The notes under the pieces were generated by a model that worked only from the letters and a program-made list of their open reading frames with translations, made no database searches and was not told the DNA's origin. This document shows, one piece after another, positions 31,812-41,679 of a stretch of DNA of 64,000 nt; position 1 is the stretch's first letter, and each line of letters starts with the position of its first letter. The position numbers and the translations under genes are program-made. The stretch lies in assembly GCA_947494645.1 (NCBI GenBank), contig CANLVO010000001.1:1984001-2048000 (forward strand). The letters are read 5' to 3'. The stretch comes from an uncultured Litoreibacter sp. (GTDB taxonomy: Bacteria > Pseudomonadota > Alphaproteobacteria > Rhodobacterales > Rhodobacteraceae).

Positions 31812-33383
31812 TTATTGCTTGGTGATACGGCCTTCAACCGACACCGCGTTATCGCCATTTGCAGCCATATATTCGGCCACGACGTCTGCCACATCCGGCC
31901 CAAAGTCATAGGCGTTCTCAGCCGTGGTGAACATCTTGAACCCATCGCCGCCGTTGCGCACGAAGTTGTTGGACGCCACACCGTAGGTCTTGGCGGGGTC
32001 AATCGGCACGAAGCTGTCGCCCTCTTGTACCATCACCTCCTGAATGCGGCCCTCATTTGGGGCCACGGACGCGTCCCATGTGTATTTCAGACCTGCGACC
32101 TGCGGAAAGCGGCCTTTCACCTCTTCCACCTGGCTCACGCCGTTTTCCAGCGCGTCAATGATGGTCTGACCCGACACTTGGAACGTGGACAGCGTGTTCT
32201 GGAATGGCAGCACGGTCAGCACCTCGCCCATCGTCACCTCGCCTGCATCAATCGAGGCGCGGATGCCGCCGGAGTTCATGATCGCGATGTCGATGCCCTG
32301 ATCCTTGACCCGCGCCAGCATGGCGTCGGCGATCAGGTTGCCCATGGCGCATTCCTCAACGCGGCACACGGCCCGGTCGCCTTCCAACGCGCCTGCGGCA
32401 GAGGCCACGACCTTGTTGCGGATCTCATCAAGCGGGCCTGCCAGCTCACCGATCCGGGCCACGATGGCATCGTCCTCGGCCACGCCGCCGTCAATCAAAA
32501 GCGGCTCGCCCTTGGCCTCGACGATTTTGCCGTCGTCGTCGAAAGTGACGTTCAGCTCGCCCAGGAATTTGCCGTAGGCATAGGCCTGCACAACCGCCGT
32601 GTCGCCGACCATGACCGGGTAGACATCGACCGCGCGCTCCTGAGTGTTGGACAAGAGCGTGTTGGAATGCCCGCCGACAATTACGTCAACGCCCGTGGTA
32701 TTGGCCGCGACCTCTTTGTCGACAACAAAGCCCGAATGGCTGAGCACGATGATCTTGTTCACACCCTCGGCGGTCAGCTTGTCGACCTCGCCTTGAACCG
32801 CGCCCGCGGGCTCGGTGAAGGTGATGTTCTTGCCCGGTGAGGCCAGATCAGGGGTGTCTTGCGGGGTCAGGCCGATGAGGCCGATCTTTTCGCCGCCCCG
32901 CTCGATCACGGTGGATTTCGCCAGCTTGTCCGCCAGCGCGGGCTCGCCCGAGACATCTGCATTCGACATCAGCACCGGGAAGTTCACGCTGTCCATGAAA
33001 CCGGCCAGCACTTCGGGGCCGTCATCAAACTCGTGATTGCCGACGGTCATGCCGTCATAGCCCAGCCCGTTCATCATCTCGGCCGCGACCTTGCCCTTGT
33101 AATAAGTGTAGAACAGCGTGCCCTGGAACTGGTCGCCGCCATCCACCAGAATGGAGTTGTTCGTCCGCGCGCGGGCGTCTTTCACCGCATTGACCAGCCG
33201 CGCCCAGCCGCCGAAGCACTCGCCTGCGGCATTGTCCTCGGCAGAGCAGCCGCTGTCATATTTGCTGATCGGCTCGAACCGCGCGTGGAAGTCGTTGGTG
33301 TGCAGAATGGTCAGGTTGTAATCCGCTGCCGCCGCGCCTGCTGACAAGGCCAAAACGGCTGCCGATGTGAAAAGAGTACGCAT
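31812..33383 (-). CDS. Bifunctional metallophosphatase / 5'-nucleotidase
   Basis: Secreted 523-residue enzyme that hydrolyses nucleotides in the periplasm to release nucleoside and phosphate. A signal peptide (M-R-T-L-F-T-S-A-A-V-L-A-L-S) ends near A-A-A-D (residue 21). The N-terminal metallophosphatase domain has the di-metal motifs I-L-H-T-N-D-F-H, D-G-G-D-Q-F-Q-G, G-N-H-E-F-D and G-G-H-S-N. The C-terminal nucleotide-binding domain shows M-N-S-G-G-I-R and V-A-S-N-N-F-V-R-N-G-G-D-G-F. GGGGGAT lies just before the start. It stands alone, divergent from the DUF952 gene. Confidence 0.92.
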   Translation of the reverse strand: MRTLFTSAAVLALSAGAAAADYNLTILHTNDFHARFEPISKYDSGCSAEDNAAGECFGGWARLVNAVKDARARTNNSILVDGGDQFQGTLFYTYYKGKVAAEMMNGLGYDGMTVGNHEFDDGPEVLAGFMDSVNFPVLMSNADVSGEPALADKLAKSTVIERGGEKIGLIGLTPQDTPDLASPGKNITFTEPAGAVQGEVDKLTAEGVNKIIVLSHSGFVVDKEVAANTTGVDVIVGGHSNTLLSNTQERAVDVYPVMVGDTAVVQAYAYGKFLGELNVTFDDDGKIVEAKGEPLLIDGGVAEDDAIVARIGELAGPLDEIRNKVVASAAGALEGDRAVCRVEECAMGNLIADAMLARVKDQGIDIAIMNSGGIRASIDAGEVTMGEVLTVLPFQNTLSTFQVSGQTIIDALENGVSQVEEVKGRFPQVAGLKYTWDASVAPNEGRIQEVMVQEGDSFVPIDPAKTYGVASNNFVRNGGDGFKMFTTAENAYDFGPDVADVVAEYMAANGDNAVSVEGRITKQ

Positions 33384-33505
33384 GATCTATCCCCCAGGAT
33401 GTGAAATGGATGTGATGTGATTGCCCCCAGATTGGCGATCACAGCGCCGAGAGTCAAAGGGCAAACCCGCTTGACCCAGCGGAGGGCGCGGGGCAATTGT
33501 GGCCC

Positions 33506-33844
33506 ATGCTGATTTACAAGATTTTTCGCCCCGGTGAGCTGGCAGAGCTGCTCAAAAACAAGGCAACCGCGGGCGCGCCCGTCGATCTGGCGGACGGATA
33601 TGTCCATTTTTCGACCGGCGATCAGGTGGCGGGCACGCTGAACGCCCATTTCGCGGGCGAGGAGGATCTGACCCTTCTGGCCGTCGAGGCTGACGCGCTG
33701 GGAGACGCCCTGAAATGGGAGCCATCGCGGGGCGGATCGCTTTTCCCGCATCTCTACCGGGAGCTGCGGCTCGATGACATAGTCTGGCAACGCCCGATCA
33801 CCATTGACGAGACCACCAAGGCCTTTGTGCCAGTCTGGGTCTGA
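33506..33844 (+). CDS. DUF952 domain-containing protein
   Basis: A 112-residue protein of the DUF952 family. The family signature is visible: I-Y-K-I-F near the N-terminus, then [12 protein letters not shown], and [11 protein letters not shown]. The ATG at 33506 is chosen over the TTG at 33497. No biochemical role is established for this family, though the fold relates to glutathione-transferase-like or lyase-like small domains in my memory, which I would not rely on. It is followed by pyrD 10 bases later, so the genes are co-transcribed. Confidence 0.8.
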   Translation: MLIYKIFRPGELAELLKNKATAGAPVDLADGYVHFSTGDQVAGTLNAHFAGEEDLTLLAVEADALGDALKWEPSRGGSLFPHLYRELRLDDIVWQRPITIDETTKAFVPVWV

Positions 33845-33854
33845 GCGTGCGGGG

Positions 33855-34913
33855 ATGAGCTTTGCCAACCGCATAGGCCTGCCGCTGCTGCACAAGCTGC
33901 CGCCCGAGGCCGCGCATACGGCCTCGCTGATGGCGCTGAAGCTGGGCTTGGGCGGCGGGCGCGGGCCTGTCACCTCGCCCCGGCTGAGAACCATCGTGGC
34001 GGGCATCGACATGCCCAACCCGGTGGGCCTCGCAGCGGGCTATGACAAGAACGCCGAAGTGATCGGGCCGTTGACCAAGCTGGGTTTCGGCTTTCTGGAG
34101 CTGGGCGCCGCCACCCCGCGCGCGCAACCCGGCAACCCCAAGCCGCGCCTGTTTCGCCTGACCGAGGACCGCGCGGCGATCAACCGGTTCGGCTTCAACA
34201 ATGACGGCATGCAGGCGATTGCCGACCGGCTGGACGCCGCCCGCGCCCCGGTGCCTTTGGGGCTGAACCTCGGGGCCAACAAGGACAGCGCGGACCGGGC
34301 CTCGGACTTCGTGGCCGTGCTGGAACGCGCGGGCGCGGCGGTCGATTTCGCGACGGTGAATGTCTCCTCCCCCAACACCGAAAAGCTGCGCGACCTGCAG
34401 GGCAAGGCCGCGCTTTACGACCTGCTGGACCGCGTGATGAGCACCCGCGACCAGCATGCGCGGGGCACCAAAATCTTCCTCAAGATCGCCCCGGACCTCA
34501 GCGCCACCGAGCTGGCGGAGATTGTCGAGGTCGCGCTGCAGACCCGCATCGACGGGATCATCGCGACCAACACCACGCTGAACCGCGACGGGCTGTCGAG
34601 CCCCGACAAAGACCAGGCGGGCGGGCTGTCGGGCCAGCCGCTCTTTGAGCGCTCCACCCGCATCTTGGCGCAGCTGTCGCATCTGACGGGCGGGCAGTTG
34701 CCGCTGATCGGCGTGGGCGGCGTGGGCTCGGCCCAGCAGGCCTATGATAAGATCAAGGCGGGCGCGAGCGCGGTGCAGCTTTACACGGCGATGGTCTATC
34801 GCGGCGCGGGGCTGGCCACAGAGATCGCCACCGGGCTGGACGCGCTTGTGGCGGCGGACGGGTATGAAAACGTCTCTCAAGCAATCGGCACGGGGCGCGA
34901 CGCATGGCTGTGA
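33855..34913 (+). CDS. pyrD: Dihydroorotate dehydrogenase (quinone)
   Basis: Class 2, membrane-associated flavoenzyme of pyrimidine synthesis that oxidises dihydroorotate with quinone. It has 352 residues from the ATG at 33855 (GGGG just upstream); the frame opens earlier at 33804. The N-terminal helices ([11 protein letters not shown]) are the quinone-site extension of class 2. FMN/substrate motifs are [36 protein letters not shown] with the catalytic Ser, and I-A-T-N-T-T. The last 10 bases overlap the ArsC-like gene. Confidence 0.95.
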   Translation: MSFANRIGLPLLHKLPPEAAHTASLMALKLGLGGGRGPVTSPRLRTIVAGIDMPNPVGLAAGYDKNAEVIGPLTKLGFGFLELGAATPRAQPGNPKPRLFRLTEDRAAINRFGFNNDGMQAIADRLDAARAPVPLGLNLGANKDSADRASDFVAVLERAGAAVDFATVNVSSPNTEKLRDLQGKAALYDLLDRVMSTRDQHARGTKIFLKIAPDLSATELAEIVEVALQTRIDGIIATNTTLNRDGLSSPDKDQAGGLSGQPLFERSTRILAQLSHLTGGQLPLIGVGGVGSAQQAYDKIKAGASAVQLYTAMVYRGAGLATEIATGLDALVAADGYENVSQAIGTGRDAWL

Positions 34914-35233
34914 TCTGGCATAACCCGCGCTGCACCAAATCGCGCCAGACGCTGGCTTTGCTGGACGATCCCGACATCCGGCTTTACCTGCAGGACCCGC
35001 CAAGCCGGGAGCAGATTGTGGCGGCGCTACGCCTGCTTGATATCTCTGCGAGCCAATTGGTGCGCCGGGGTGAGGCCAAGTTCAAAGAGCTGGGGCTCAG
35101 CAAGGACACACCCGAGGACGCGCTGATTGACGCGATGGCGGCGCATCCGATCCTGATCGAGCGGCCCGTGGTGTTTGCCAATGGCAAAGGCGCGATAGGG
35201 CGACCGCCAGAGGCGGTTCTGGCCATTTTGTAA
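34904..35233 (+). CDS. arsC: ArsC/Spx-family protein (arsenate reductase-like)
   Basis: A 109-residue thioredoxin-fold protein. The catalytic Cys is in [10 protein letters not shown] near residue 10, and the C-terminal substrate Arg region [11 protein letters not shown] is present. In glutaredoxin-coupled arsenate reductases this Cys reduces As(V) to As(III). No arsenite pump or ArsR regulator lies nearby, and the gene overlaps pyrD, so a housekeeping redox role is as likely as arsenic resistance. Confidence 0.85.
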   Translation: MAVIWHNPRCTKSRQTLALLDDPDIRLYLQDPPSREQIVAALRLLDISASQLVRRGEAKFKELGLSKDTPEDALIDAMAAHPILIERPVVFANGKGAIGRPPEAVLAIL

Positions 35234-35264
35234 ACTTGCCGCATTGAGCCGGGCCCGCACAGGA

Positions 35265-36524
35265 TCAGATCAGCGCGGTCGACAGCCCTTCGAAATAGCT
35301 CAGCAATACCAGCACCGCGGCCACCGCGATAAGGAACGGCCAGAGCGCCTTGAGGATGGCACCGGGGGTCGTCTCGCTCATCGAAGACGCAATGTAGAGG
35401 CCGATGCCCACGGGCGGGGTCAGCAGGCCCAGAACGAGGTTCAGGCAGATCACAACGCCGAACTGATAGGGGCTGATGTCGTACGAGCCGGTGGCGATGG
35501 GCAACAGGATCGGCGTGATCAGGATGATGGCCGCGATGCCGTCGATGATCATGCCGACCAGCAGCAGCGCCAGATTGACGATGAGCAGGAACATGAACGG
35601 GTTTGACGTGACCGAGGTGACGAGCGCTGCAAGCGTTTGAGGGACCTCTTCATAGATGATCACCCAACCAAAGACGCTGGCGGCGGCAATCATGAAGATG
35701 ATCATCGAGGCGTTGGAGGCGGTGCGTTTGAACATCTCACCCAATTGAGAGGGCTTCAGTTCGCCGTAGACCAGCCAGCCGACAAGAAAAGCGATAAGCG
35801 AGGCGATGGCCGCGGATTCTGTCGGCGTGGCGACGCCAAACATGATGCCGCCAATGATCGCCAGCGGGATCAACAGCGCCGGGACCGCGTCAAGACAGGC
35901 CCAAAGCGCGGAGGCGGCAGACATCCATTGGCCCTTGGGGAATTGCTGCCGCCAGCCGATCAGCGCGATCACAAGCGCAAAGGACGCTGACAGGATCAGG
36001 CCAGGAATAATGCCCGCGATGAACATGTCGCCAATGGGCACTTGCGCCAGAACGCCAAAGATCACGAACATCATGGAGGGTGGAATGACGGGCGCCAAGA
36101 GCCCTCCGGCGGCGGTGGTGGCTGCGGCGAAGCCTTTGTCGTAGCCCTCTTTCTCCATTGCCGGGACCATAGCGCGCGACATCACGGCAATCTGCGCCGT
36201 GGCCGAGCCGATGATGGCGGCCATGAACATGTTGGCCAGCAGGTTGATATAGGCCAGCCCGCCCCGAAACCCGCCCACAAAGACGCGGGCCATGTTGATC
36301 AGGCGCTTGGTCATGCCGCCCTCGTTCATCAGCTCGCCCGTCAGCATGAAGAGCGGGATGGCCAAGAGGCCGTAATTCTCCAACCCGCCGAACATCTTCT
36401 GGGCGAAGCTGTCGTAAAGGACAGTGTTGCCGCTTTCGGAGATGTACCAGATGGCCGTGATGATCAGCACGAAAGCCACGGGCACAGAGACCAGCAGCGC
36501 GGCGAGGAAGACAATGGGGGTCAT
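35265..36524 (-). CDS. dctM: TRAP transporter large permease DctM (second system)
   Basis: Membrane permease of 419 residues, the normal length. The frame reaches 36590, but the ATG at 36524 overlaps the dctQ stop as ATGA and starts directly with a hydrophobic helix (M-T-P-I-V-F-L-A-A-L-L). Family segments include L-A-I-P-L-F-M-L-T-G-E-L-M, A-T-T-A-A-G-G-L-L-A-P-V-I-P-P-S and L-L-T-P-P-V-G-I-G-L-Y. It is the last gene of the second TRAP operon. The substrate is probably the compound handled by the dioxygenase- and DapA-like enzymes encoded upstream. Confidence 0.92.
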   Translation of the reverse strand: MTPIVFLAALLVSVPVAFVLIITAIWYISESGNTVLYDSFAQKMFGGLENYGLLAIPLFMLTGELMNEGGMTKRLINMARVFVGGFRGGLAYINLLANMFMAAIIGSATAQIAVMSRAMVPAMEKEGYDKGFAAATTAAGGLLAPVIPPSMMFVIFGVLAQVPIGDMFIAGIIPGLILSASFALVIALIGWRQQFPKGQWMSAASALWACLDAVPALLIPLAIIGGIMFGVATPTESAAIASLIAFLVGWLVYGELKPSQLGEMFKRTASNASMIIFMIAAASVFGWVIIYEEVPQTLAALVTSVTSNPFMFLLIVNLALLLVGMIIDGIAAIILITPILLPIATGSYDISPYQFGVVICLNLVLGLLTPPVGIGLYIASSMSETTPGAILKALWPFLIAVAAVLVLLSYFEGLSTALI

Positions 36525-37045
36525 GTTGCGGGGCCCCGGCGAAACAGATGGGACGCGGAATGCAGGGTTGCGCCCAAGGCGAATAGCCACATCACCAGCC
36601 AGAACAGGTATTTCGGCAGGCCGAGGGTCGTGGTGGGCTCTGCGTAGATGAAGTTGAAGGTCGTGCCCTGAAAGACCACCATGTCAAAGCCCGCCGCGAC
36701 CAGATCAAGCGGCAGGAACCAGCGCCAGCAGAACCACAACAGCAACAGCGATGTCGCAAAGACGATCAGGTCAACCGCCTTGAGTAGCAGCGTCTTGGCC
36801 CTTTCAGAGACCGCGTCGGGGATGAGCGTCACCGCGACAGAGCTGCGGTGGTGCAGCGCGGCGGAGGCGCCCAGAAAGGTCATCCACGCCATCGCATAGA
36901 TCGCCAGCTCGTCGACCCAGAAGATCGCGTGGCCCGCCGTCCGGGTGACCACGTTGAGCAACACCAAAAGCGTCACGCAGACCGCCAGCGCGGCGGCTGC
37001 CCATAGCTCGACGCGCGCCCAGACCGCCGATAGTCGAAATAGCAT
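36521..37045 (-). CDS. dctQ: TRAP transporter small permease DctQ (second system)
   Basis: A 174-residue, four-helix membrane subunit. The hydrophobic segments are A-L-A-V-C-V-T-L-L-V-L-L, A-I-F-W-V-D-E-L-A-I-Y-A-M-A-W-M-T-F-L-G with the DctQ-typical E-L-A-x-Y motif, V-F-A-T-S-L-L-L-L-W-F and Y-L-F-W-L-V-M-W-L-F-A. It partners the DctM that overlaps its stop codon. A terminator-like hairpin separates it from dctP upstream. Confidence 0.9.
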   Translation of the reverse strand: MLFRLSAVWARVELWAAAALAVCVTLLVLLNVVTRTAGHAIFWVDELAIYAMAWMTFLGASAALHHRSSVAVTLIPDAVSERAKTLLLKAVDLIVFATSLLLLWFCWRWFLPLDLVAAGFDMVVFQGTTFNFIYAEPTTTLGLPKYLFWLVMWLFALGATLHSASHLFRRGPAT

Positions 37046-37085
37046 TCCCGTCCCTCACCTTGTCCGTCGCGCGGGTTCTCGCACG

Positions 37086-37117
37086 AAAAAGGGGGCGCAG
37101 GTTCGACCTACGCCCCC
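37086..37117 (-). terminator. Rho-independent (attenuating) terminator after dctP of second TRAP operon
   Basis: On the minus strand a GGGGGCG/CGCCCCC stem continued by AGGT/ACCT (one mismatch, 3-base loop, 37091-37117) is followed by TTTTT (37090-37086). It lies between dctP and dctQ of one operon, the same arrangement as at 17782-17819. Confidence 0.82.
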
Positions 37118-37142
37118 TGTTCGTGTCGCCCCGTTGCGGCGC

Positions 37143-38735
<1,593 letters not shown>

Positions 38736-38742
38736 CTACGCA

Positions 38743-39696
38743 TCAGCGCTTTAATCCGCAATTCTCAAAAGCCGCGGCGATGGCGTCCCTCTCAGGCGGC
38801 GTCAGATCGAGCATCGGCGCGCGGACCGGGCCGCCGACTTGTCCCAGCAGCTCTTGCCAGTATTTGCCAAACGCGGTGGGCTTGTCGGCGGGGCGGGTGC
38901 GCTTCATCGCGTCGCGCACCGGGTCGAGGCTGTCGCGGACCTTGCGGGCGGCGTCGAACTTTCCGGCGAAGGCCAGCTGGGTGTATTCGTGCATCCGCAG
39001 GTCGTTGGCGGTCTGCAATTGGTAGGGCGGCGAGGAGCAGAGGTAGAGCCTCCAGTTGAGCTGCTCGATATTATCGAGCCAGTCATCCTCAAGCGAGGTG
39101 GAGACCTGAATTTTGTCGCCGACCATCTTGGACAATTCGACATACATCTCGCGCGGGACGGAATATTTGATGGCCACGATATTGGGCAGCTCGGCGATCC
39201 GGGCGCATTCTGCGGGCTGCATCAGGTAGCCGCTATCCGGGTGGCTCCACATGGCGATGCCGATATCAAGTTCGTCGCAGAACCGTTTGTAATACTGGTA
39301 CAAAACCTCGCCCCGATCATGCACGAAACTAAGCACCGGAGCGTGGACGACGATGAAATCGGCGCCGCAGTCTTGGGCAAAATGCGCAAGCTCCAGCGCG
39401 GTGTCCATGTTCTGGTCAGAGACGGAAGCGATCACGCCCGCCTTGCCCGTGCAGGCGCCAACTGCGACCTCGATGTTGCGCTTGCGCTCCGCGAGGCTCA
39501 TGGAGAAGAACTCCCCCTGCTTGCCTGCCACAAACAGGCCCTGAATGTGCAGATCGTCGATCCAGTGGCGGATGTTGGAGCGCAGCCCGGCCTCGTTTAG
39601 GCTGAGATCGGCGTTGAACGGGTTTAGCGCGGCGGCCCAGATGCCGGTCATGTTCTCGCGGGCATAGGCCTTGGCGTCGTGCTTGGTGTATTTCAT
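38743..39696 (-). CDS. DapA-superfamily lyase/aldolase, not a DHDPS
   Basis: A 317-residue TIM-barrel of the dihydrodipicolinate synthase superfamily. The Schiff-base Lys is K177 in N-I-V-A-I-K-Y-S. The T-T pair of DapA is replaced (V-A-G-K-Q-G-E-F-F, near residue 57), and the catalytic Tyr position is Trp (A-M-W-S-H-P-D-S-G, W150), so lysine-pathway activity is unlikely. The superfamily includes pyruvate aldolases and hydratase-aldolases of aromatic breakdown. It is the first gene of the minus-strand operon with the HAAO-like cupin and the TRAP genes. Cleavage of a ring-fission product to a keto acid is a reasonable inference. Confidence 0.8.
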   Translation of the reverse strand: MKYTKHDAKAYARENMTGIWAAALNPFNADLSLNEAGLRSNIRHWIDDLHIQGLFVAGKQGEFFSMSLAERKRNIEVAVGACTGKAGVIASVSDQNMDTALELAHFAQDCGADFIVVHAPVLSFVHDRGEVLYQYYKRFCDELDIGIAMWSHPDSGYLMQPAECARIAELPNIVAIKYSVPREMYVELSKMVGDKIQVSTSLEDDWLDNIEQLNWRLYLCSSPPYQLQTANDLRMHEYTQLAFAGKFDAARKVRDSLDPVRDAMKRTRPADKPTAFGKYWQELLGQVGGPVRAPMLDLTPPERDAIAAAFENCGLKR

Positions 39697-39780
39697 CTCT
39701 CTCGCCGCTTTTCATGTCGCCAGTTGCCACAGTATCAGGGCGCATTCCCGGCCCGGAGCCAACCCGAAAGCCTTTATCTG

Positions 39781-39801
39781 GCTATCACAAATTTCTATAG
39801 C
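39781..39801. promoter_or_regulatory. LysR-type T-N11-A box, divergent promoter region
   Basis: GCTAT (39781-39785), 11 bases, then ATAGC (39797-39801): a perfect 5-bp inverted repeat with exact T-N11-A spacing, the LysR-family recognition pattern. It lies between the DapA-like operon (start 39696) and the aspartate dehydrogenase gene (start 39851). The matching box at 41581-41601 supports it. Confidence 0.65.
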
Positions 39802-39850
39802 AAGCGGCTCTCAATTCGGAATAAATGGCCGCAAGCGGGAGGACTGCACC

Positions 39851-40627
39851 ATGAAAATCGGGCTGATCGGACGGGGCGCGATTGCGCAATACGCGCGTGC
39901 CGGGCTGGACGCGCGCGGCGATGAGGTTGCCACCATTCTGGTCCGCCCGGAGCGGGTGGCGGAGAACCCGAAGCTTCATGTCGCCCGCGTCGCGGACCTG
40001 CCGGGCGATCTGGACCTGATGATAGACTGCGCCGGACATGAGGCGCTGGTGCAGTATGGGGCGGAGATTTTGCGCGAGGGCATGGACCTTGTGACCGTCT
40101 CACTAGGCGCGTTGGCGGACCCGGCGGTCCTAGCTGATTTGGAGGAAGCAGCGACGGCAGGCAACGCGCGGCTGCATCTGGCCACCGGGGCGATTGGCGC
40201 GCTGGATTGCTTGCAGGCGGCGCGGGCTGGCGGGCTGGCGCGGGTGACATATACCGGGCGCAAACCGCCCAAAGGCTGGCGCGGCTCCCCCGCTGAAGAG
40301 GTGCTTGACCTGGAAGCAATGGGGTCGCGTGCCGCCACGCATTTTGACGGCACCGCGCGGGAGGCGGCGCTGCGCTATCCAAAGAACGCCAATGTCGCCG
40401 CTGCCGTGGCGCTTGCAGGCATGGGGTTTGACGCGACCCAAGTGCAGCTGATCGCTGATCCCGGCATCTCGGAAAACATCCACGAGATTGAGGCGGAGGG
40501 CGCGTTTGGCCGCTTGCAGTTCCAGATCAACGGCGCCGCGTTGCCGGACAATCCGCGCAGCTCTGCGCTGGCGGCGATGAGTGTGCTGAGCAAGCGCGAC
40601 CAGCTGACCCAGCGCGTGGTGATCTGA
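39851..40627 (+). CDS. nadX: Aspartate dehydrogenase-like protein
   Basis: A 258-residue NAD(P)-dependent dehydrogenase. The start is the ATG at 39851, with GGAGG 9 bases upstream; the longer frame from 39671 crosses the operator region. Family features are I-G-L-I-G-R-G-A-I-A at the N-terminus, D-C-A-G-H-E-A near residue 57, G-A-I-G-A-L-D near 118 and the C-terminal N-A-N-V-A-A-A-V-A-L-A-G. L-aspartate dehydrogenase makes iminoaspartate, the partner for NAD synthesis. Beside an HAAO-like gene this may instead serve a catabolic amination or deamination. It is divergent from the DapA/HAAO/TRAP operon. Confidence 0.83.
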   Translation: MKIGLIGRGAIAQYARAGLDARGDEVATILVRPERVAENPKLHVARVADLPGDLDLMIDCAGHEALVQYGAEILREGMDLVTVSLGALADPAVLADLEEAATAGNARLHLATGAIGALDCLQAARAGGLARVTYTGRKPPKGWRGSPAEEVLDLEAMGSRAATHFDGTAREAALRYPKNANVAAAVALAGMGFDATQVQLIADPGISENIHEIEAEGAFGRLQFQINGAALPDNPRSSALAAMSVLSKRDQLTQRVVI

Positions 40628-40629
40628 AC

Positions 40630-41574
40630 ATGGCCGCCAACCATTCCCGCATCGTGGACCGCGCCCTGACCCGGTTGAAGCTGCGCCAATTGCGCCTGCT
40701 GGTCGCGGTGGGACGGCAGGGCAACATCCAGAATGCCGCCCGCGAGCTGGGTATCTCGCAACCGGCCGCCACCAAGATGATCCAGGACCTTGAACTGGAT
40801 TTCGAGGTGAAGCTGTTCACCCGGACCAATCGCGGCGTCCATCCCACGGTCTTTGGCGACACGCTTATTCGGCATGGCAAACTGATCTTCGCACAGGTCT
40901 CGAACGCGGCGCAGGAGCTGGATGATCTGAGCGAGGGCAATGCGGGGCGCGTGGTGATCGGCACGCTGCTGGCGGCCTCGACCGGCGCCCTGCCCGAGGC
41001 GATCGACATTGTGCTGTCGGAGCGGCCAAACGTGGCGATCAAGATCACGGAAGGCACCAACGAGGTGCTGATCCCACAGCTGCTGTCAGGCGAGATTGAT
41101 CTGGTCGTGGGCCGCCTTCCGGCGCATCGCTACCGCAACAAGATCACCCAGGAAACGCTGTTTGACGACACCGTGCAGGCCGTTGTGGGTGCCCAGCATC
41201 CGCTGGCGCGGCAGCCGGGTCTGAGCTTTGCCGACATCAAGCCTTACGGGTGGATCCTGCCGCCGCTGGAAACCACCCTGCGCCGTCAGGTGGATCAGTT
41301 CTTCATTCGCGAGGACCAGTATATCCCGCATCTGTCCATCGAATCGGTGTCGTATCTGGCCAACAGATCGCTGCTGCAAGCGCGTGACGTGATCTGCCTG
41401 ATGCCTGCCGAGATCACCGCCCATGACGTGGATAGCGGCCAGCTGTGCCGTCTGGATTGGGAGGTGCCGTTTGGCACGGGGCCGATTGGGGTGTCGTACC
41501 GCTCGGATGCCAGCCTGTCGCCGGCAGGTCAGGCGTTCAAAGCCGCGCTGCATCAGGCGGTGCGCACGCGGTAG
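40630..41574 (+). CDS. LysR-family transcriptional regulator
   Basis: A 314-residue activator/repressor. The N-terminal helix-turn-helix reads L-R-Q-L-R-L-L-V-A-V-G, then N-I-Q-N-A-A-R-E-L-G-I-S-Q-P-A-A-T-K and L-F-T-R-T-N-R-G-V. The C-terminal effector domain has the periplasmic-binding-protein fold seen in G-E-I-D-L-V-V-G-R. It starts 2 bases after the aspartate dehydrogenase stop. T-N11-A boxes are found in the divergent promoter and 7 bases after its own stop, in front of the aldehyde dehydrogenase gene. It probably senses the substrate of the HAAO/DapA-like pathway. Confidence 0.9.
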   Translation: MAANHSRIVDRALTRLKLRQLRLLVAVGRQGNIQNAARELGISQPAATKMIQDLELDFEVKLFTRTNRGVHPTVFGDTLIRHGKLIFAQVSNAAQELDDLSEGNAGRVVIGTLLAASTGALPEAIDIVLSERPNVAIKITEGTNEVLIPQLLSGEIDLVVGRLPAHRYRNKITQETLFDDTVQAVVGAQHPLARQPGLSFADIKPYGWILPPLETTLRRQVDQFFIREDQYIPHLSIESVSYLANRSLLQARDVICLMPAEITAHDVDSGQLCRLDWEVPFGTGPIGVSYRSDASLSPAGQAFKAALHQAVRTR

Positions 41575-41580
41575 CTGTTT

Positions 41581-41601
41581 GGTATTCGTCAAAGTGATAC
41601 C
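41581..41601. promoter_or_regulatory. Second LysR-type T-N11-A box, upstream of the aldehyde dehydrogenase
   Basis: GGTAT (41581-41585), 11 bases, ATACC (41597-41601): same geometry as the box at 39781. Two overlapping or nearby palindromes, TGATACCTGTATCA (41595-41608) and TCACT-TGA-AGTGA (41616-41628), suggest a compound operator. Confidence 0.6.
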
Positions 41602-41679
41602 TGTATCATGTCAATTCACTTGAAGTGAGAGAGGCGCTTGCGTGATCTGGGCGGGCCAAAAACGAAGGACGGTGCGGCG

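Noticed and set aside
33798-35003. A 401-residue minus-strand frame opposite pyrD
   Set aside because: Low-complexity R/G/A/H-rich translation antisense to a clear pyrD; typical shadow of a high-GC gene.
38743-39696. Annotation of the DapA-family gene as lysine-pathway dapA
   Set aside because: The T-T pair and catalytic Tyr are not conserved and the gene is in a catabolic TRAP operon.
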